A stretch of 64,000 nt of DNA from Haloprofundus marisrubri (GTDB lineage Archaea > Halobacteriota > Halobacteria > Halobacteriales > Haloferacaceae). The notes under the pieces were generated by a model, which did not search any database, had not been told where the DNA came from, and was given only the letters and a program-made list of their open reading frames with translations. Shown here piece by piece: positions 7,951 to 17,741 of the stretch. Positions within the stretch are counted from its first letter, which is position 1, and every line of letters begins with the position of its first letter. Position numbers and translations under genes: made by a program. The stretch covers positions 62,001-126,000 of the forward strand of contig NZ_LOPU01000029.1 in NCBI RefSeq assembly GCF_001469955.1, written 5' to 3'.

Positions 7951-10707
7951 ATGACTGCGGTCACGGGACCTCCGGCGAAGATGCGGGCGAACCGCGAGGA
8001 CCTGACGCCGATGCTGAGTCAGTACTACGACCTCTGTGCGGCGTACGACGAGTTCTTGGTGCTCTTTCAGGTCGGCGACTTCTACGAGACGTTCTGTGAG
8101 GCCGCCGAGGAGACCGCCCGCATTCTCGAACTGACACTCACCCAACGCGAGGACTCGACGGGCACGTACCCGATGACAGGCATCCCCATCGACAACGCCG
8201 CCTCGTACGTCGACACCCTCCTCGACGCGGGCTACCGCGTCGCCATCGCCGACCAGGTCGAAGACGCTTCGGAGGCGTCGGGCCTCGTCGACCGCGCCGT
8301 GACCCAAATCGTCACTCCGGGAACTGTCGTCGACGACGAACTCCTCTCGCCGGGGTCGACGAACTACGTCGCCTGCGTCGCCAGCGCGGACAGCACGGAC
8401 AGCGACGAAAGCGACGACTCCGCACACCACGCGGTCGCCGCCGTCGACGTTTCCACGGGAGAGTGTCTCGTCACGAGCGCCGCCGACCCCGAACGAGCGC
8501 TCGAAGAACTCCAGCGCGTCGCCCCCGCGGAAATCGTCGTCGGGCCGAACGCCCGAGTCGACCCCGCGGCCCTCGACGGCGACGCGATGCGAACCGAGTT
8601 CGACCCCGATGTCTTCGCCTCCAGCGCCGCTCGCAGCACACTAAAGAAGTACGTCCCGCGGCCCGACGCCGTCGTCGGCAACGACGCCGAACTCCGCGCG
8701 GTCGGCGCACTCCTCGCCTACGCCGAGTACACGCAGGGCGACGAAACGCTCGACTACGTCTCGCGCATCCAACGCTACGACCCCCGCGACGGTCTTCGAC
8801 TGGACGCGACGGCGCTGCGAAGTCTCGAACTGTTCGAGTCACAGGGTCCCTCGAACGGGCCGACGCTGTTCGACGTACTCGACGACACCGCCTGCGCACT
8901 CGGCCGCCGTCGGCTCCAGCAGTGGCTTCGACGCCCGCTCGTCGACCGCGAGCGCATCGACGCCCGACTCGACGCCGTGGACGAACTCACGTCTCGGTCG
9001 TTGGTCCGCGAAGACCTCCACGACCACCTCCGCGACGTGTACGACGTGGAGCGACTGGTCGCCCGCGTCTCCCGCGGCCGGGCGAACGCCCGCGACCTGC
9101 GCTCGCTGAAGGCGACGCTCGACGTAGTGCCCGACGTCAAGGACGCGCTCGAAGACGCCGACTGCGACCGCCTGCTGTCGCTTCGTGACTCTCTGGACGA
9201 ACTCGACGACGTACGCGACCTCATCGGTCGCGCTATCGCTTCGGACCCACCGATGGAGATTACCGAAGGTGGCGTCATCGAGGAAGGCTTCGACGCCGAA
9301 CTCGACGACCTCAGAGCGACCGAACGCGAGGGTCGCCAGTGGGTTGCGGACCTCGAATCGAGCGAACGAGAACGGACGGGCATCGACTCGCTGTCGGTGG
9401 GTCACAATCAGGTCCACGGCTACTACATCGAGGTGACGAACGCGAATCTCGACAGCGTCCCCGACGACTACACGCGGCGACAGACCCTCAAGAACTCCGA
9501 GCGCTTCTACACGCCCGAACTGAAGCGCCGCGAGGACGAAATCTTCGGCGCGTCCGAACGCGCAGACGCCCTCGAATACGAACTGTTTCGGGAGGTTCGC
9601 GGCGACGTCGGCGAGGAGAGCGAGCGCATCCAGTCGGTGGCCGACGCACTGGCGACTATCGACGTGTTGACTACACTCGCCTCGGTCGCCGTCGAGAACG
9701 ACTACACCCGTCCGGAACTCGGCGCGGACGGCATCGCAATCGACGGTGGCCGACACCCCGTCGTCGAACGTCAGCAGGACTCGTTCGTTCCGAACCCCAC
9801 CGACCTCACGGAGTCGAGACTCGCGCTCGTCACCGGGCCGAACATGAGCGGGAAGTCGACGTACATGCGGCAGGTCGCACTCATCGTCGTGCTCGCACAG
9901 GTGGGCAGTTTCGTCCCTGCGAACGCTGCCCGACTCCCCGTCGTCGACCGCGTGTTCACGCGCGTCGGAGCCTCCGACGACATCGCGGGCGGGCAGTCGA
10001 CGTTCATGCGCGAGATGAGCGAACTCACGACGATACTGCACCACGCGACGGAGAACTCGCTCGTTCTCTTGGACGAAGTCGGCCGCGGCACCAGCACTAC
10101 CGACGGCCTCGCTATCGCACGGGCGACGACCGAGTTCCTCCACGACGAGGTCGGGGCGACGACGCTGTTTGCCACGCATTACCACGAACTCACCGCCGTC
10201 GCCGACGACCTGCCGGGCGTACAGAACCTGCACTTCACGGTCGAACGCGGCGACAGGAGCGATGACGAGTCGAACACGCCGAACGGCGACGCCGACAGCG
10301 ACGTGACGTTCCTGCACCGCGTCGCCGAGGGAGCGTCTTCTTCCTCCTACGGCGTCGAAGTCGCGCGGATGGCCGGCGTGCCGAGTTCGGTCGTCGCCCG
10401 CTCTGAAGAACTCGTCGCCGACTCGCAGTCGGGGGATGAATCCGGTGCGAACTCGGCGACAGCGAACGACTCCGAGACGCCTCCTCCCCGACCCGAAAAC
10501 GCCTCGCTCGCGTCGTTCTCGGCGAACGGACACTCAGCCGAGCGAACCGACGAAACCCCCATAGCCGCCGAGCAACAATCGGCAGACAGCACCGACGACC
10601 ATCTCCGTGACGTGGCCGAAACCCTCCGCAGCGTCGACGTGGCGACGACGACGCCGCTGGAGGCGCTGACCCTGCTGAACGACCTCCAACGCACGCTCGA
10701 CGAGTAG
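7951..10707 (+). CDS. mutS: DNA mismatch repair protein MutS
   Basis: 918 residues. The N-terminal mismatch-reading motif 'GDFYETF' (Phe44, Glu46) is intact. The connector, lever and clamp domains follow, then the ABC ATPase with Walker A 'GPNMSGKST' at 629-637, Walker B '[16 protein letters not shown]' and 'FATHYHEL'. Near residues 770-780 there is an acidic loop ('[17 protein letters not shown]'), and before the last helices a disordered Ser/Asp/Glu-rich linker of about 60 residues. MutS binds mismatches and recruits MutL. ATG 7951 was chosen over an in-frame upstream start at 7813 because the fold and a TATA-like element support it. mutL starts 6 bases after the stop. Confidence 0.97.
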   Translation: MTAVTGPPAKMRANREDLTPMLSQYYDLCAAYDEFLVLFQVGDFYETFCEAAEETARILELTLTQREDSTGTYPMTGIPIDNAASYVDTLLDAGYRVAIADQVEDASEASGLVDRAVTQIVTPGTVVDDELLSPGSTNYVACVASADSTDSDESDDSAHHAVAAVDVSTGECLVTSAADPERALEELQRVAPAEIVVGPNARVDPAALDGDAMRTEFDPDVFASSAARSTLKKYVPRPDAVVGNDAELRAVGALLAYAEYTQGDETLDYVSRIQRYDPRDGLRLDATALRSLELFESQGPSNGPTLFDVLDDTACALGRRRLQQWLRRPLVDRERIDARLDAVDELTSRSLVREDLHDHLRDVYDVERLVARVSRGRANARDLRSLKATLDVVPDVKDALEDADCDRLLSLRDSLDELDDVRDLIGRAIASDPPMEITEGGVIEEGFDAELDDLRATEREGRQWVADLESSERERTGIDSLSVGHNQVHGYYIEVTNANLDSVPDDYTRRQTLKNSERFYTPELKRREDEIFGASERADALEYELFREVRGDVGEESERIQSVADALATIDVLTTLASVAVENDYTRPELGADGIAIDGGRHPVVERQQDSFVPNPTDLTESRLALVTGPNMSGKSTYMRQVALIVVLAQVGSFVPANAARLPVVDRVFTRVGASDDIAGGQSTFMREMSELTTILHHATENSLVLLDEVGRGTSTTDGLAIARATTEFLHDEVGATTLFATHYHELTAVADDLPGVQNLHFTVERGDRSDDESNTPNGDADSDVTFLHRVAEGASSSSYGVEVARMAGVPSSVVARSEELVADSQSGDESGANSATANDSETPPPRPENASLASFSANGHSAERTDETPIAAEQQSADSTDDHLRDVAETLRSVDVATTTPLEALTLLNDLQRTLDE

Positions 10708-10712
10708 ATTCG

Positions 10713-12365
10713 ATGATTTCACGATTAGACAGCGAAACGATAGCGAAAATCGCCGCTGGCGAGGTAGTGACGCGCCCCGCGAGCGTCGTCACCGAACTGA
10801 TAGAGAACAGCCTCGACGCCGGTGCGACCCGAATCGACGTGACCGTCGACGGCAACGGCACGGAGCGCATCCGCGTCGCCGACGACGGGGAAGGTATGAG
10901 CGAAGACGACGCCGCCCTCGCCGTCGACCGACACACGACGAGCAAACTCGACGGCCCCGACGGCGTCGACGCCGTCGACACCCTCGGCTTTCGGGGCGAA
11001 GCGCTGCCGAGCATGGCCTCGGTAGCGACGCTCGACGTGACGACCAACGACGGTGGTCCCCGGGGCACGCGGGTCCGCGTCGAAAACGGCCAGAAGCGCG
11101 TCGACCCGGCGGGACGGGCCGTCGGCACGACCGTCGAAGTCCGGGACCTGTTTCACAACCGTCCGGCGCGCAGAAAGAGCCTCGCCGCCACACGAACCGA
11201 GTTCGGCCGCATCAGCGACGTCGTGACCCGATACGCGCTGGCGAACCCTCACACCCGATTCTCGCTCACCCACGACGGCCGCGAGACGTTCAAAACCACG
11301 GGCACGGGCTACACCGACGCCGTGCTCGGGGCCTACGGCAGAGACGTCGCGGGCCAAAGTACCGAGTTCGACCACCGGACGACCGTGGAGTTCGATGAAC
11401 GAGAACATGCGCTCGAAATCGAGGGTCTACTCGTCTATCCGTCCATCACTCGCGCCCAGCACACCCACGTCCACACCGCCGTCAACGGCCGAGCGCTGCG
11501 CGACGAGGTGATTCGGAAGGCGACGGTTCGCGGTTACGGCAACCTGCTTTCGAACAACCGCTTTCCCATCGCCGTCGTCGCCGTCTCGCTTTCGCCGGCA
11601 CTGGTCGATGCGAACGTCCATCCGGCGAAAGCGCGCGTCACGTTCAGAACCGAATCCGCCGTCGCCGACGCCGTCGAAACCGCCGTGAACGACGCGCTCA
11701 CGACCGCCGACCTCCGGCGCTCGGCCGCGGTTGCGATGGACCTCGACTCCTCGCTGGCGTCGGTCTCGAAGGAGTCGGAGTTCGATGAGGTGAACGTCAT
11801 CGGGCAGTTCCGCGAACTGTACTTGCTCTGTGAGGCCGACGACGACCTGCTCGTCGTCGACCAGCACGCCGCCCACGAGCGAATCAACTACGAACGACTC
11901 CGGGCCGCGCTCGACGGCGAAGAAATCGAATCCGTCGACGTCGACCCCGCCCAGACGCTGTCGCTGTCGCCGCCGGAGGCCGCCGCGGTGGAGAGCCACC
12001 GCGAGACGCTCTCGAAACTCGGCTTCGACCTCGACCCCTTCGGCGGGTCGGCGTTCCGTCTCACCGCCGTCCCCGCGCCGTTGGGCCGCGTGCTCGACGC
12101 CGACGCGCTCCGAGACACGCTCGACACGCTCCGTGCGGGTGCGAAACCCGACGAACTCCGCGACGAGTTGCTCAAGGACTTCGCCTGTCATCCGTCGCTG
12201 AAGGCGGGCGACACGCTCTCCGGAGAAGATGCGACGGCGCTGCTTCGGCGTCTCGGCGAGTGCGACCAACCGTACGCCTGTCCGCACGGCCGGCCGACGG
12301 TGCTCTCAATCGAGGAGGAGGCGCTGGTTCGCGGCTTCCAGCGCGGTCAGTCGCGGTTGGCGTAA
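10713..12365 (+). CDS. mutL: DNA mismatch repair protein MutL with endonuclease motif
   Basis: 550 residues. The GHKL ATPase is complete: 'ELIENSLDAGAT' (28-39), 'DDGEGM', 'HTTSKL' and 'TLGFRGEALPSMASV'. The C-terminal domain carries the nicking-endonuclease motif 'DQHAAHERINYE' (383-394) plus 'ACHPSLKAGD' and 'CPHGRPT', as in MutL proteins from organisms that lack MutH. It should therefore nick the daughter strand itself after MutS recognition. The gene begins 6 bases after mutS, so they form one operon. Confidence 0.97.
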   Translation: MISRLDSETIAKIAAGEVVTRPASVVTELIENSLDAGATRIDVTVDGNGTERIRVADDGEGMSEDDAALAVDRHTTSKLDGPDGVDAVDTLGFRGEALPSMASVATLDVTTNDGGPRGTRVRVENGQKRVDPAGRAVGTTVEVRDLFHNRPARRKSLAATRTEFGRISDVVTRYALANPHTRFSLTHDGRETFKTTGTGYTDAVLGAYGRDVAGQSTEFDHRTTVEFDEREHALEIEGLLVYPSITRAQHTHVHTAVNGRALRDEVIRKATVRGYGNLLSNNRFPIAVVAVSLSPALVDANVHPAKARVTFRTESAVADAVETAVNDALTTADLRRSAAVAMDLDSSLASVSKESEFDEVNVIGQFRELYLLCEADDDLLVVDQHAAHERINYERLRAALDGEEIESVDVDPAQTLSLSPPEAAAVESHRETLSKLGFDLDPFGGSAFRLTAVPAPLGRVLDADALRDTLDTLRAGAKPDELRDELLKDFACHPSLKAGDTLSGEDATALLRRLGECDQPYACPHGRPTVLSIEEEALVRGFQRGQSRLA

Positions 12366-12423
12366 GGCGGCCAGTCACGGTTGGTGTAGCGCGGCCCAAG
12401 CGCTCGCGTTCTTTCCTGCCCTC

Positions 12424-12813
12424 CTACCACGGCTTACAGTCGAGACAGACGTAGTCCTCGGACTCGTCGTCGTACCACCGTCGCTGCACCACGTCGCCAC
12501 AGACAGCGCAGGCGACGCCGGTCGACGACCAACGGAACGTTGCGACTGCCGGTTTCACCGCCTCCGCATCCGCCTCGGTTTCGGCCTCGCCGACACGAGC
12601 GTCGTCTCCATCGACTCCCGTCGCTGCGTCGTCGTTCACCACCGAGTCGTCGTTCACCACCGAGTCGTCGGTCACCTCGTTGCCGGTCGCCGCCGAGTCG
12701 TCTACCGACCCGTCTCCGTCGCGTTCGTCGCCCGACGGTTCAGCGTCGGTGTCGTCGGCGCTATCGGCCTCCGACGTGCCGAGAAACTCGTCCAGCGAAC
12801 GGTCGTCGCCCAT
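12424..12813 (-). CDS. Small acidic zinc-ribbon protein
   Basis: 129 residues. The first 85 are an acidic low-complexity tail ('DDSVVNDDSVVNDD'), encoded partly by an 18-bp tandem repeat. The last 35 hold a four-cysteine zinc ribbon 'CAVCGDVVQRRWYDDESEDYVCLDCKPW'. Haloarchaea have such one-ribbon proteins next to many genes; role unknown. It is followed, 79 bases away in the same direction of reading, by no partner of its own: the upstream neighbour on this strand is the DUF58 operon and the gene reads toward mutL. Confidence 0.75.
   Translation of the reverse strand: MGDDRSLDEFLGTSEADSADDTDAEPSGDERDGDGSVDDSAATGNEVTDDSVVNDDSVVNDDAATGVDGDDARVGEAETEADAEAVKPAVATFRWSSTGVACAVCGDVVQRRWYDDESEDYVCLDCKPW
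12628..12676. repeat. 18-bp tandem repeat inside the zinc-ribbon gene
   Basis: GTCGTCGTTCACCACCGA occurs at 12628-12645 and again at 12646-12663, with a partial third copy at 12664-12676. It encodes the repeated acidic 'SVVNDD' of the tail and keeps the reading frame. It looks like a slippage product in a disordered segment. Confidence 0.8.
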
Positions 12814-12892
12814 ACCCGTTGTCGTCGACGGCGACGCTTAAACGGTTCCGTCGGCCGTCGCAGCGCTGTCGCCTGCGGATTCGTGCGCCGAT

Positions 12893-14389
12893 TCACGCCG
12901 CCGACTCGTCGTCGTCGGAGACGAGCAACCAGACGAGTACGCCGAGTGCGGCCAGCGCCGAAAACAGCGCGACGATGGCAGTTCCCTCGCCGCCGGGGAC
13001 GCTGGCCGGACCGACGCCGTACAGGACGATGGTCGTCACCGCGAGGCCGACGAGGCCCACGAGCGCACTCCCGGTGAGGTGGACGAGTTCGGCCCGTCGC
13101 GTCTCCGCGCCTCGGCCGAGTTCGCGGCCGAGTCGAGCCGCGTAGTCGCCGGCGTCCCAGACGAAAATCGACGCGGCGATGCCACCGACGACGACCAGCG
13201 GGTGCGCGTCGGCTTCGGCGGCGGCGACGGTGCCGACGAACAGCAGGCCGCCAGCGGCCGCGAAGCCAACGCCGTGGACGGGCAACACCGGCGAGAACGG
13301 CAGCCACGCCGTCGTCGACACGAAGCGTTCGAGGAACGCCGCCGCGGCGAGTATCACGCCGACGGCGAACAGCACCACCGTCGCGGCTCCGAGGTCTGTC
13401 CACGCCTGTCCGCCGAACGCACCTCTCGTGGCTGCCGAAATCTGCGGCACCGCGAGTGCGAGCGAGACGACGACCACCGTGACGACACCGCCAGCAGCGT
13501 AGCCGAGCGTCTTCGGCGGGTAGTTACCGCCCCACGCGACGAGACCACGTCGGAGCAGTTCCGCGAGGAGAACGCCACCGGCGGCCGCAGCGAACCCAGC
13601 CAACGGAGCGTGGAGGACGCCCGACCCCAGCAGCAGTCGAATCCCGGTGCCGAGAACCGATAGCAGGTCGAGGAACTGGTCGAAGAGTTGCGAACCGACG
13701 AGTAACACCAACACCTGCGCGGCCAGAAGCGCCCAGTAGCTTCGCGGCACGTCCGAGAGTTCCAAGCCGACGCGTTCGAGGAACCCAAAGTTGTCGGACG
13801 CCGGTTCGCCGGGCAGCCAACTGTCGAGCGTCGACAGCGCCCGCGGCAACAACAGCGCGACGACGAGTGCCAACACCTGCAGCGAGACGAACTGGGCGAG
13901 CGTACCAGCCGCGTGGACACCGCTGGCCGTTCCGGCGACGGCGAGGAGTACCACCCAGCCGAGGTTGAGGTGGTACGCGGCGGCGGCGAGCACGCCGAAG
14001 CCGACGAGAAGCGCGGAGTGGTCTAACGCGCTCTCGGCGGGTTTCACCGACTCGCGCTCCATGTCGACGCGTGCGTTCAGCGCCGTGGCGAGAACCGCGC
14101 TTGCGACGAGCGCCACTGCCAGTCCGCCGTTGCTTCGCGCCGAGAGCAACACCCCAGTGGCGACAGAGAGCGTCGACGCGACGAGAGCGACGCTTCCGGT
14201 CGCCCGTTCGACGTTCGTCTCGCCGTCGACTCGTTCGACGGCCCACGTACCTCCCAGCACACCCACGACGGCCAGTATGCCCGCCAACGGCGCGCCGGCG
14301 GCCGTACAGACGACGAGTGCGGCGACGGTGGCGACGGCGACGGCGACACGCGAACCGAACTGTGTCGGGCGTCGGTCGAGGTCGGTCAT
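12893..14389 (-). CDS. Large polytopic membrane protein of the DUF58 operon (DUF7519-like)
   Basis: 498 residues from ATG 14389, the ATGA overlap with the gene upstream; a longer in-frame start at 14449 lies inside that gene. The protein is nearly all membrane helix (about 12-14 segments), rich in Ala, Val, Leu and Gly, with a conserved-looking loop 'NYPPKTLGYAAGG' in the middle. I recall this as the DUF7519 family that ends DUF58 operons in haloarchaea; no activity is known. It is the last gene of the operon 17590-12893. Confidence 0.8.
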   Translation of the reverse strand: MTDLDRRPTQFGSRVAVAVATVAALVVCTAAGAPLAGILAVVGVLGGTWAVERVDGETNVERATGSVALVASTLSVATGVLLSARSNGGLAVALVASAVLATALNARVDMERESVKPAESALDHSALLVGFGVLAAAAYHLNLGWVVLLAVAGTASGVHAAGTLAQFVSLQVLALVVALLLPRALSTLDSWLPGEPASDNFGFLERVGLELSDVPRSYWALLAAQVLVLLVGSQLFDQFLDLLSVLGTGIRLLLGSGVLHAPLAGFAAAAGGVLLAELLRRGLVAWGGNYPPKTLGYAAGGVVTVVVVSLALAVPQISAATRGAFGGQAWTDLGAATVVLFAVGVILAAAAFLERFVSTTAWLPFSPVLPVHGVGFAAAGGLLFVGTVAAAEADAHPLVVVGGIAASIFVWDAGDYAARLGRELGRGAETRRAELVHLTGSALVGLVGLAVTTIVLYGVGPASVPGGEGTAIVALFSALAALGVLVWLLVSDDDESAA

Positions 14390-15642
14390 CGGACCCACCC
14401 CTTCGACCCACGGGAGACGGCGACGTGCAACGGTTCGTCCGGCGACCACTCGGCGACGCGGACCTCGTGGCTCCGCAGGTCGTGGAGTCGCTCCTCGCGT
14501 TCGAGACGCGCGAGCGTCCCACCCGGCGTCTCCGGCGTCACGTCCGGCGTCAACACCGTCGTCCGGTGGCCGTACGCCTCGAAGCGGCGAGCGAACTCGA
14601 CGGCCTCGTCGTCGGCCAGCGGCGAGAAGAAAATCACCTGTGCGTCGCGGGGCAGTCGTTTACGAATCGAGTCGAGTCGGTGTCTGCCGACGCCGCGAAC
14701 GACCGTTCCCGACGGGAGCGCGGCGGCCCCGTCGACGAGGAACCGACTCACTCTGACACTCTGTGTTCGACCCGCCCGCGGGGCGACGTAGCCCCCAGTG
14801 CCGCCGAGACGGGCGACACCGACACGGTTGCTCTCGCCGAGAAGCACGCCCGCGACGCGCTCGGCGGCGTACTCGCTGAGGCTCACGGCGTCGAGTGCGC
14901 CGTCGTGGTCGGCGATGTGTGATTGCTTTCGCCCGTCGACGACGAGTACCACCGTCGCGGCGCGCGTCTCGCGGAACTCGACGGTCGAGAGTTCGCCCGT
15001 CCGGGCGTAGCGCCGCCAGTCGATGCGCTTGCTCGGGTCCTCTCTGGTGTACTGCCGGATGGCGTAGAACTCGACGCCTTCGCCGCCCGAATCCGTCTCG
15101 ACGCGGCCCGCGAAGGGAATAGTCTGTTCGGCCAGCGGCAACTGTTCGACCGTCGACTCACAGGAGAACACCGATTCCACCCGCTTGGTCTGGCTTCGCT
15201 CGATGCTCGCGCTGATGTTTCGGACGGCGACGTACGTCACCTCGAACGTGTGGTCGCCGCGCGTCGCCGGCACGCTGTAGGAAAACGATTCCGACTCGCC
15301 GGGGCGGAGACTCGTCGCGCGTCGGGGTGTCCCCTCGACGACTTCGAGGCTCTCGGGGACGCCGTCGACGACGCGGAGGTCGGTCAGCGGGTTGTCGCCC
15401 TCGTTGGTTACGGTGACGGTCACGTCCACCGTCGACCCGGGTTTCGGCGAGGCGTCGCTCAGCGTCCGCTCGACGCCGACGGCGAGTTCCGGCGGACGCG
15501 TCACGCTGCCGTAGACGGCGTAGCCGAAGCCGACGACGGCCCCGAGAAACACCGCCGTGTTGCCGAGGACGATACCGGCGGCCCCACAGAGCAAGGCAAC
15601 GGCGAGGCCGACGTTCCACCGCGGAATCTCGCGGCGGTTCAC
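14386..15642 (-). CDS. Second DUF58 domain protein
   Basis: 418 residues. Two membrane helices at about 10-45 are followed by an extracytoplasmic-looking beta domain ('GSTVDVTVTVTNEGDNPLTDLRVVD', CARDB/DUF11-like) and the DUF58 signature 'EFYAIRQYTREDPSKRIDWRRYARTG' at 191-216, then a von Willebrand A-like fold starting 'TVVLVVDGRKQS'. It is a paralogue in type, not a close copy, of the DUF58 protein at 5621-6688. No moxR stands in this operon, so the ATPase at 6685-7653 may serve both. ATGA overlaps on both sides (14386-14389 and 15639-15642). Confidence 0.9.
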   Translation of the reverse strand: MNRREIPRWNVGLAVALLCGAAGIVLGNTAVFLGAVVGFGYAVYGSVTRPPELAVGVERTLSDASPKPGSTVDVTVTVTNEGDNPLTDLRVVDGVPESLEVVEGTPRRATSLRPGESESFSYSVPATRGDHTFEVTYVAVRNISASIERSQTKRVESVFSCESTVEQLPLAEQTIPFAGRVETDSGGEGVEFYAIRQYTREDPSKRIDWRRYARTGELSTVEFRETRAATVVLVVDGRKQSHIADHDGALDAVSLSEYAAERVAGVLLGESNRVGVARLGGTGGYVAPRAGRTQSVRVSRFLVDGAAALPSGTVVRGVGRHRLDSIRKRLPRDAQVIFFSPLADDEAVEFARRFEAYGHRTTVLTPDVTPETPGGTLARLEREERLHDLRSHEVRVAEWSPDEPLHVAVSRGSKGWVR

Positions 15643-16370
15643 GCGCGCTCACCCCTCACTGCGACGGCCGTCTCGTCGTCGGGGTCGGCCCCGTTTCCTT
15701 CAGCCGCAGTTTTCGCACCGTCGTCGGCGAGGGCCTCGAACGCGGCGAGTTCCGGCCAGTCGTCGACTGTCTTCTCGTCACCGGGCTCGCCGCCCTCGTA
15801 CGCCGACAGTTCCTCGACTGTCTCCTCGGCGGCCCGTTCGAACCGCCGCCCGGCGGCCCAGTCGCGGACCCGCGTACGCAGCGGCAATGATGGAGCTTCC
15901 TCGCCGCCGAGGAACGACGCCGCGCGGACGTTCGTCGTCCACGTTCCGTCCTCGATGCGGCGGGCGGCCTCCAGACGCTTGCAGTCACCACGTGCGGCGA
16001 TGGTCACGATGGCGGCGTCGTGCAGCGAGCGCCGTATCGCCGTCTTCTCGCGCTGTCGCTTCCATCCCGACTCGTCTTCGAGTTCCGAGAGGGCGTCGTC
16101 GAACTGTCCACCGGCGCTCTCTCGCGCCCCGTCGTACGCCTGCTCGGGGTCCCGCTCGGGCGTCCAGTGTGCGCGGTCCTCACCGATACCCGTCAGGACG
16201 ACCACCGCGAACAGCCCCGAGAGACCAGCGAGAAGCACGACGAACACTCGGCTGAACGTCGCCAGCGACGCGCCGAGCGACACCGGGACGAAGACGGTGC
16301 CGACGGCCACCGCGAGCGTCCCGACCGCTGCTGCCAACACGGCGAGACGGCGGTCGATTGCTCGAATCAT
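15639..16370 (-). CDS. DUF58-operon protein with two membrane helices (DUF7269-like)
   Basis: 243 residues. Helices at about 8-33 and 38-60 form a hairpin anchor; the remainder is a charged cytoplasmic domain ('DPEQAYDGARESAGGQFDDALSELED', 'IRRSLHDAAIVTIAARG'). I believe the family is listed as DUF7269, found only in haloarchaeal DUF58 operons. It overlaps both neighbours by 4 bases, so all four genes of the operon are translationally coupled. Function unknown. Confidence 0.8.
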   Translation of the reverse strand: MIRAIDRRLAVLAAAVGTLAVAVGTVFVPVSLGASLATFSRVFVVLLAGLSGLFAVVVLTGIGEDRAHWTPERDPEQAYDGARESAGGQFDDALSELEDESGWKRQREKTAIRRSLHDAAIVTIAARGDCKRLEAARRIEDGTWTTNVRAASFLGGEEAPSLPLRTRVRDWAAGRRFERAAEETVEELSAYEGGEPGDEKTVDDWPELAAFEALADDGAKTAAEGNGADPDDETAVAVRGERA

Positions 16371-17590
16371 CGTCGGCCTCCGGTGTTTCCGCTAGTTCGG
16401 CTATTTCCGCCACTGCCACCGTTTCCGCCACGCGTACCGTCGCCGTCGTCTTTGCCCTCATCGCTCTCGTCGCTGTTTCGGACGTCGTCGATGCGGGACA
16501 ACGCCGCGCGGGCGGCCGCCGAGAGCGCCGCCGACCGTCTGACGCTCCCGTAGCGGATGCCCTCGAAGATGCGCGTCAACCGTCGCACAGATTCGACGGG
16601 AAGTCCACTTGCGACGGCCGCACGAGCGTACTCACCGGGAGTCGCCGCTCGGCGGTTGCCGAACTGAAGGCCCTCCACCATCGACGCCCACGCCTCCTCG
16701 ATTGTCGGGGGAATTTCGGGTGCTGGTTCCGCTTCGGTCTCTTCGGACGTTGCCGTCGCGCGCTGGGTGCTTCGACTGGTTCGGTCGCGGTCACCGCCGC
16801 GGCGGAACGAGACACCGCTGCCCACGTCGCCGAGCGCACGCGGCAACCCGGAGAGCGCGGTCCCGAGACCGCTCGAAAACGAGAGCAACCCGCCGCCGAA
16901 CGCTCGCGGGAACGCGACGGCCGCGGTTCCCATCGCTCTGGTCATCTCCGCCATCGCGTCGGCGAGGCCGCCGAAGAACCCGGCGCTCACCCGACCGAGG
17001 CGGTCGAAGAACGTCGGCCCCGACTCACTGAGACCGACGACGAACGCCGTCGTCAACTGCGGAATGCGCTGGAAAGCGGTCCGCAGGCGCGGGAACGGTA
17101 CGTCGATATCCACGTCCACGTCGCCGCCGCGGTGCTGTTTCTTCCGTCCGCCCACGACGCCGACGACGAGGACGCCGACGGCCGCCAGCGCGGCGAACAG
17201 GAACAGAAACAGCGTCCCGCCGATGGTTTGGTTGGCGTTCGAGGCCGCCGGTGTCTCCGTCGGCGTCGGTGTGGGCGTCGCTGTCGGCGTGGCCGTCTCT
17301 TCGGTTCCGTCTCCATCACCTGCCGCCGAGTCGTTGCTCTCGTCGACGGGCGCGGACGCGGTCGTTCCCGCACTCGATTCGTCGCCGCCGTCGCTCGGTG
17401 TCGTCTCGGTCGCGTCGTCTGTCGCGCCAGTGCCCGGTCCCGTCGCCGGGCCGTCGCCACCGCCTCCGCCGACTCCCGCGGGGTAGCTGCCGAATCCGGT
17501 CGCGGGGAACAGCGAGGCGGCGACGACGACCGCGAGCGCGCACAGAGAGAGGAGGGCTGCGCGGCGAAGGTCGTATGCCACTGTTACCAC
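16367..17590 (-). CDS. Membrane protein with C-terminal DUF4129 domain
   Basis: 407 residues from GTG 17590; GTG 17581 is also possible. A signal helix (about 9-27), a Gly/Thr/Pro/Ser-rich extracellular segment with a 'TPTATPTPTPTETP' run, and a second helix (about 127-147) precede a long cytoplasmic part. Residues about 315-370 ('TPGEYARAAVASGLPVES..FEGIRYG') match the DUF4129 domain at the end of the transglutaminase at 3399-5624. The C-terminus is Gly/Asn/Asp-rich and disordered. First gene of the second DUF58 operon; a TATA-like 'TTTTAT' lies about 25 bases upstream of the start on the minus strand. Confidence 0.85.
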   Translation of the reverse strand: MVTVAYDLRRAALLSLCALAVVVAASLFPATGFGSYPAGVGGGGGDGPATGPGTGATDDATETTPSDGGDESSAGTTASAPVDESNDSAAGDGDGTEETATPTATPTPTPTETPAASNANQTIGGTLFLFLFAALAAVGVLVVGVVGGRKKQHRGGDVDVDIDVPFPRLRTAFQRIPQLTTAFVVGLSESGPTFFDRLGRVSAGFFGGLADAMAEMTRAMGTAAVAFPRAFGGGLLSFSSGLGTALSGLPRALGDVGSGVSFRRGGDRDRTSRSTQRATATSEETEAEPAPEIPPTIEEAWASMVEGLQFGNRRAATPGEYARAAVASGLPVESVRRLTRIFEGIRYGSVRRSAALSAAARAALSRIDDVRNSDESDEGKDDGDGTRGGNGGSGGNSRTSGNTGGRR

Positions 17591-17741
17591 TGGTTACTTA
17601 TCTGTCCGATAAAATGTTTTCCTATATGCGAACCCGCGTGAATACTCCCTCCCTCCATCCTCTCCGTTTCGGCCGCTGCTGGCTCTACCACGGCCGCTGC
17701 AGGCCGAAGCTGCTGTCCCCGAACGCAACCGGAGGTCCGCG

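Noticed and set aside
8839-10533. A 564-codon open frame antisense to mutS
   Set aside because: It mirrors the codon bias of mutS (GC-rich third positions leave the opposite strand open), has Arg/Val-rich composition and no domain.
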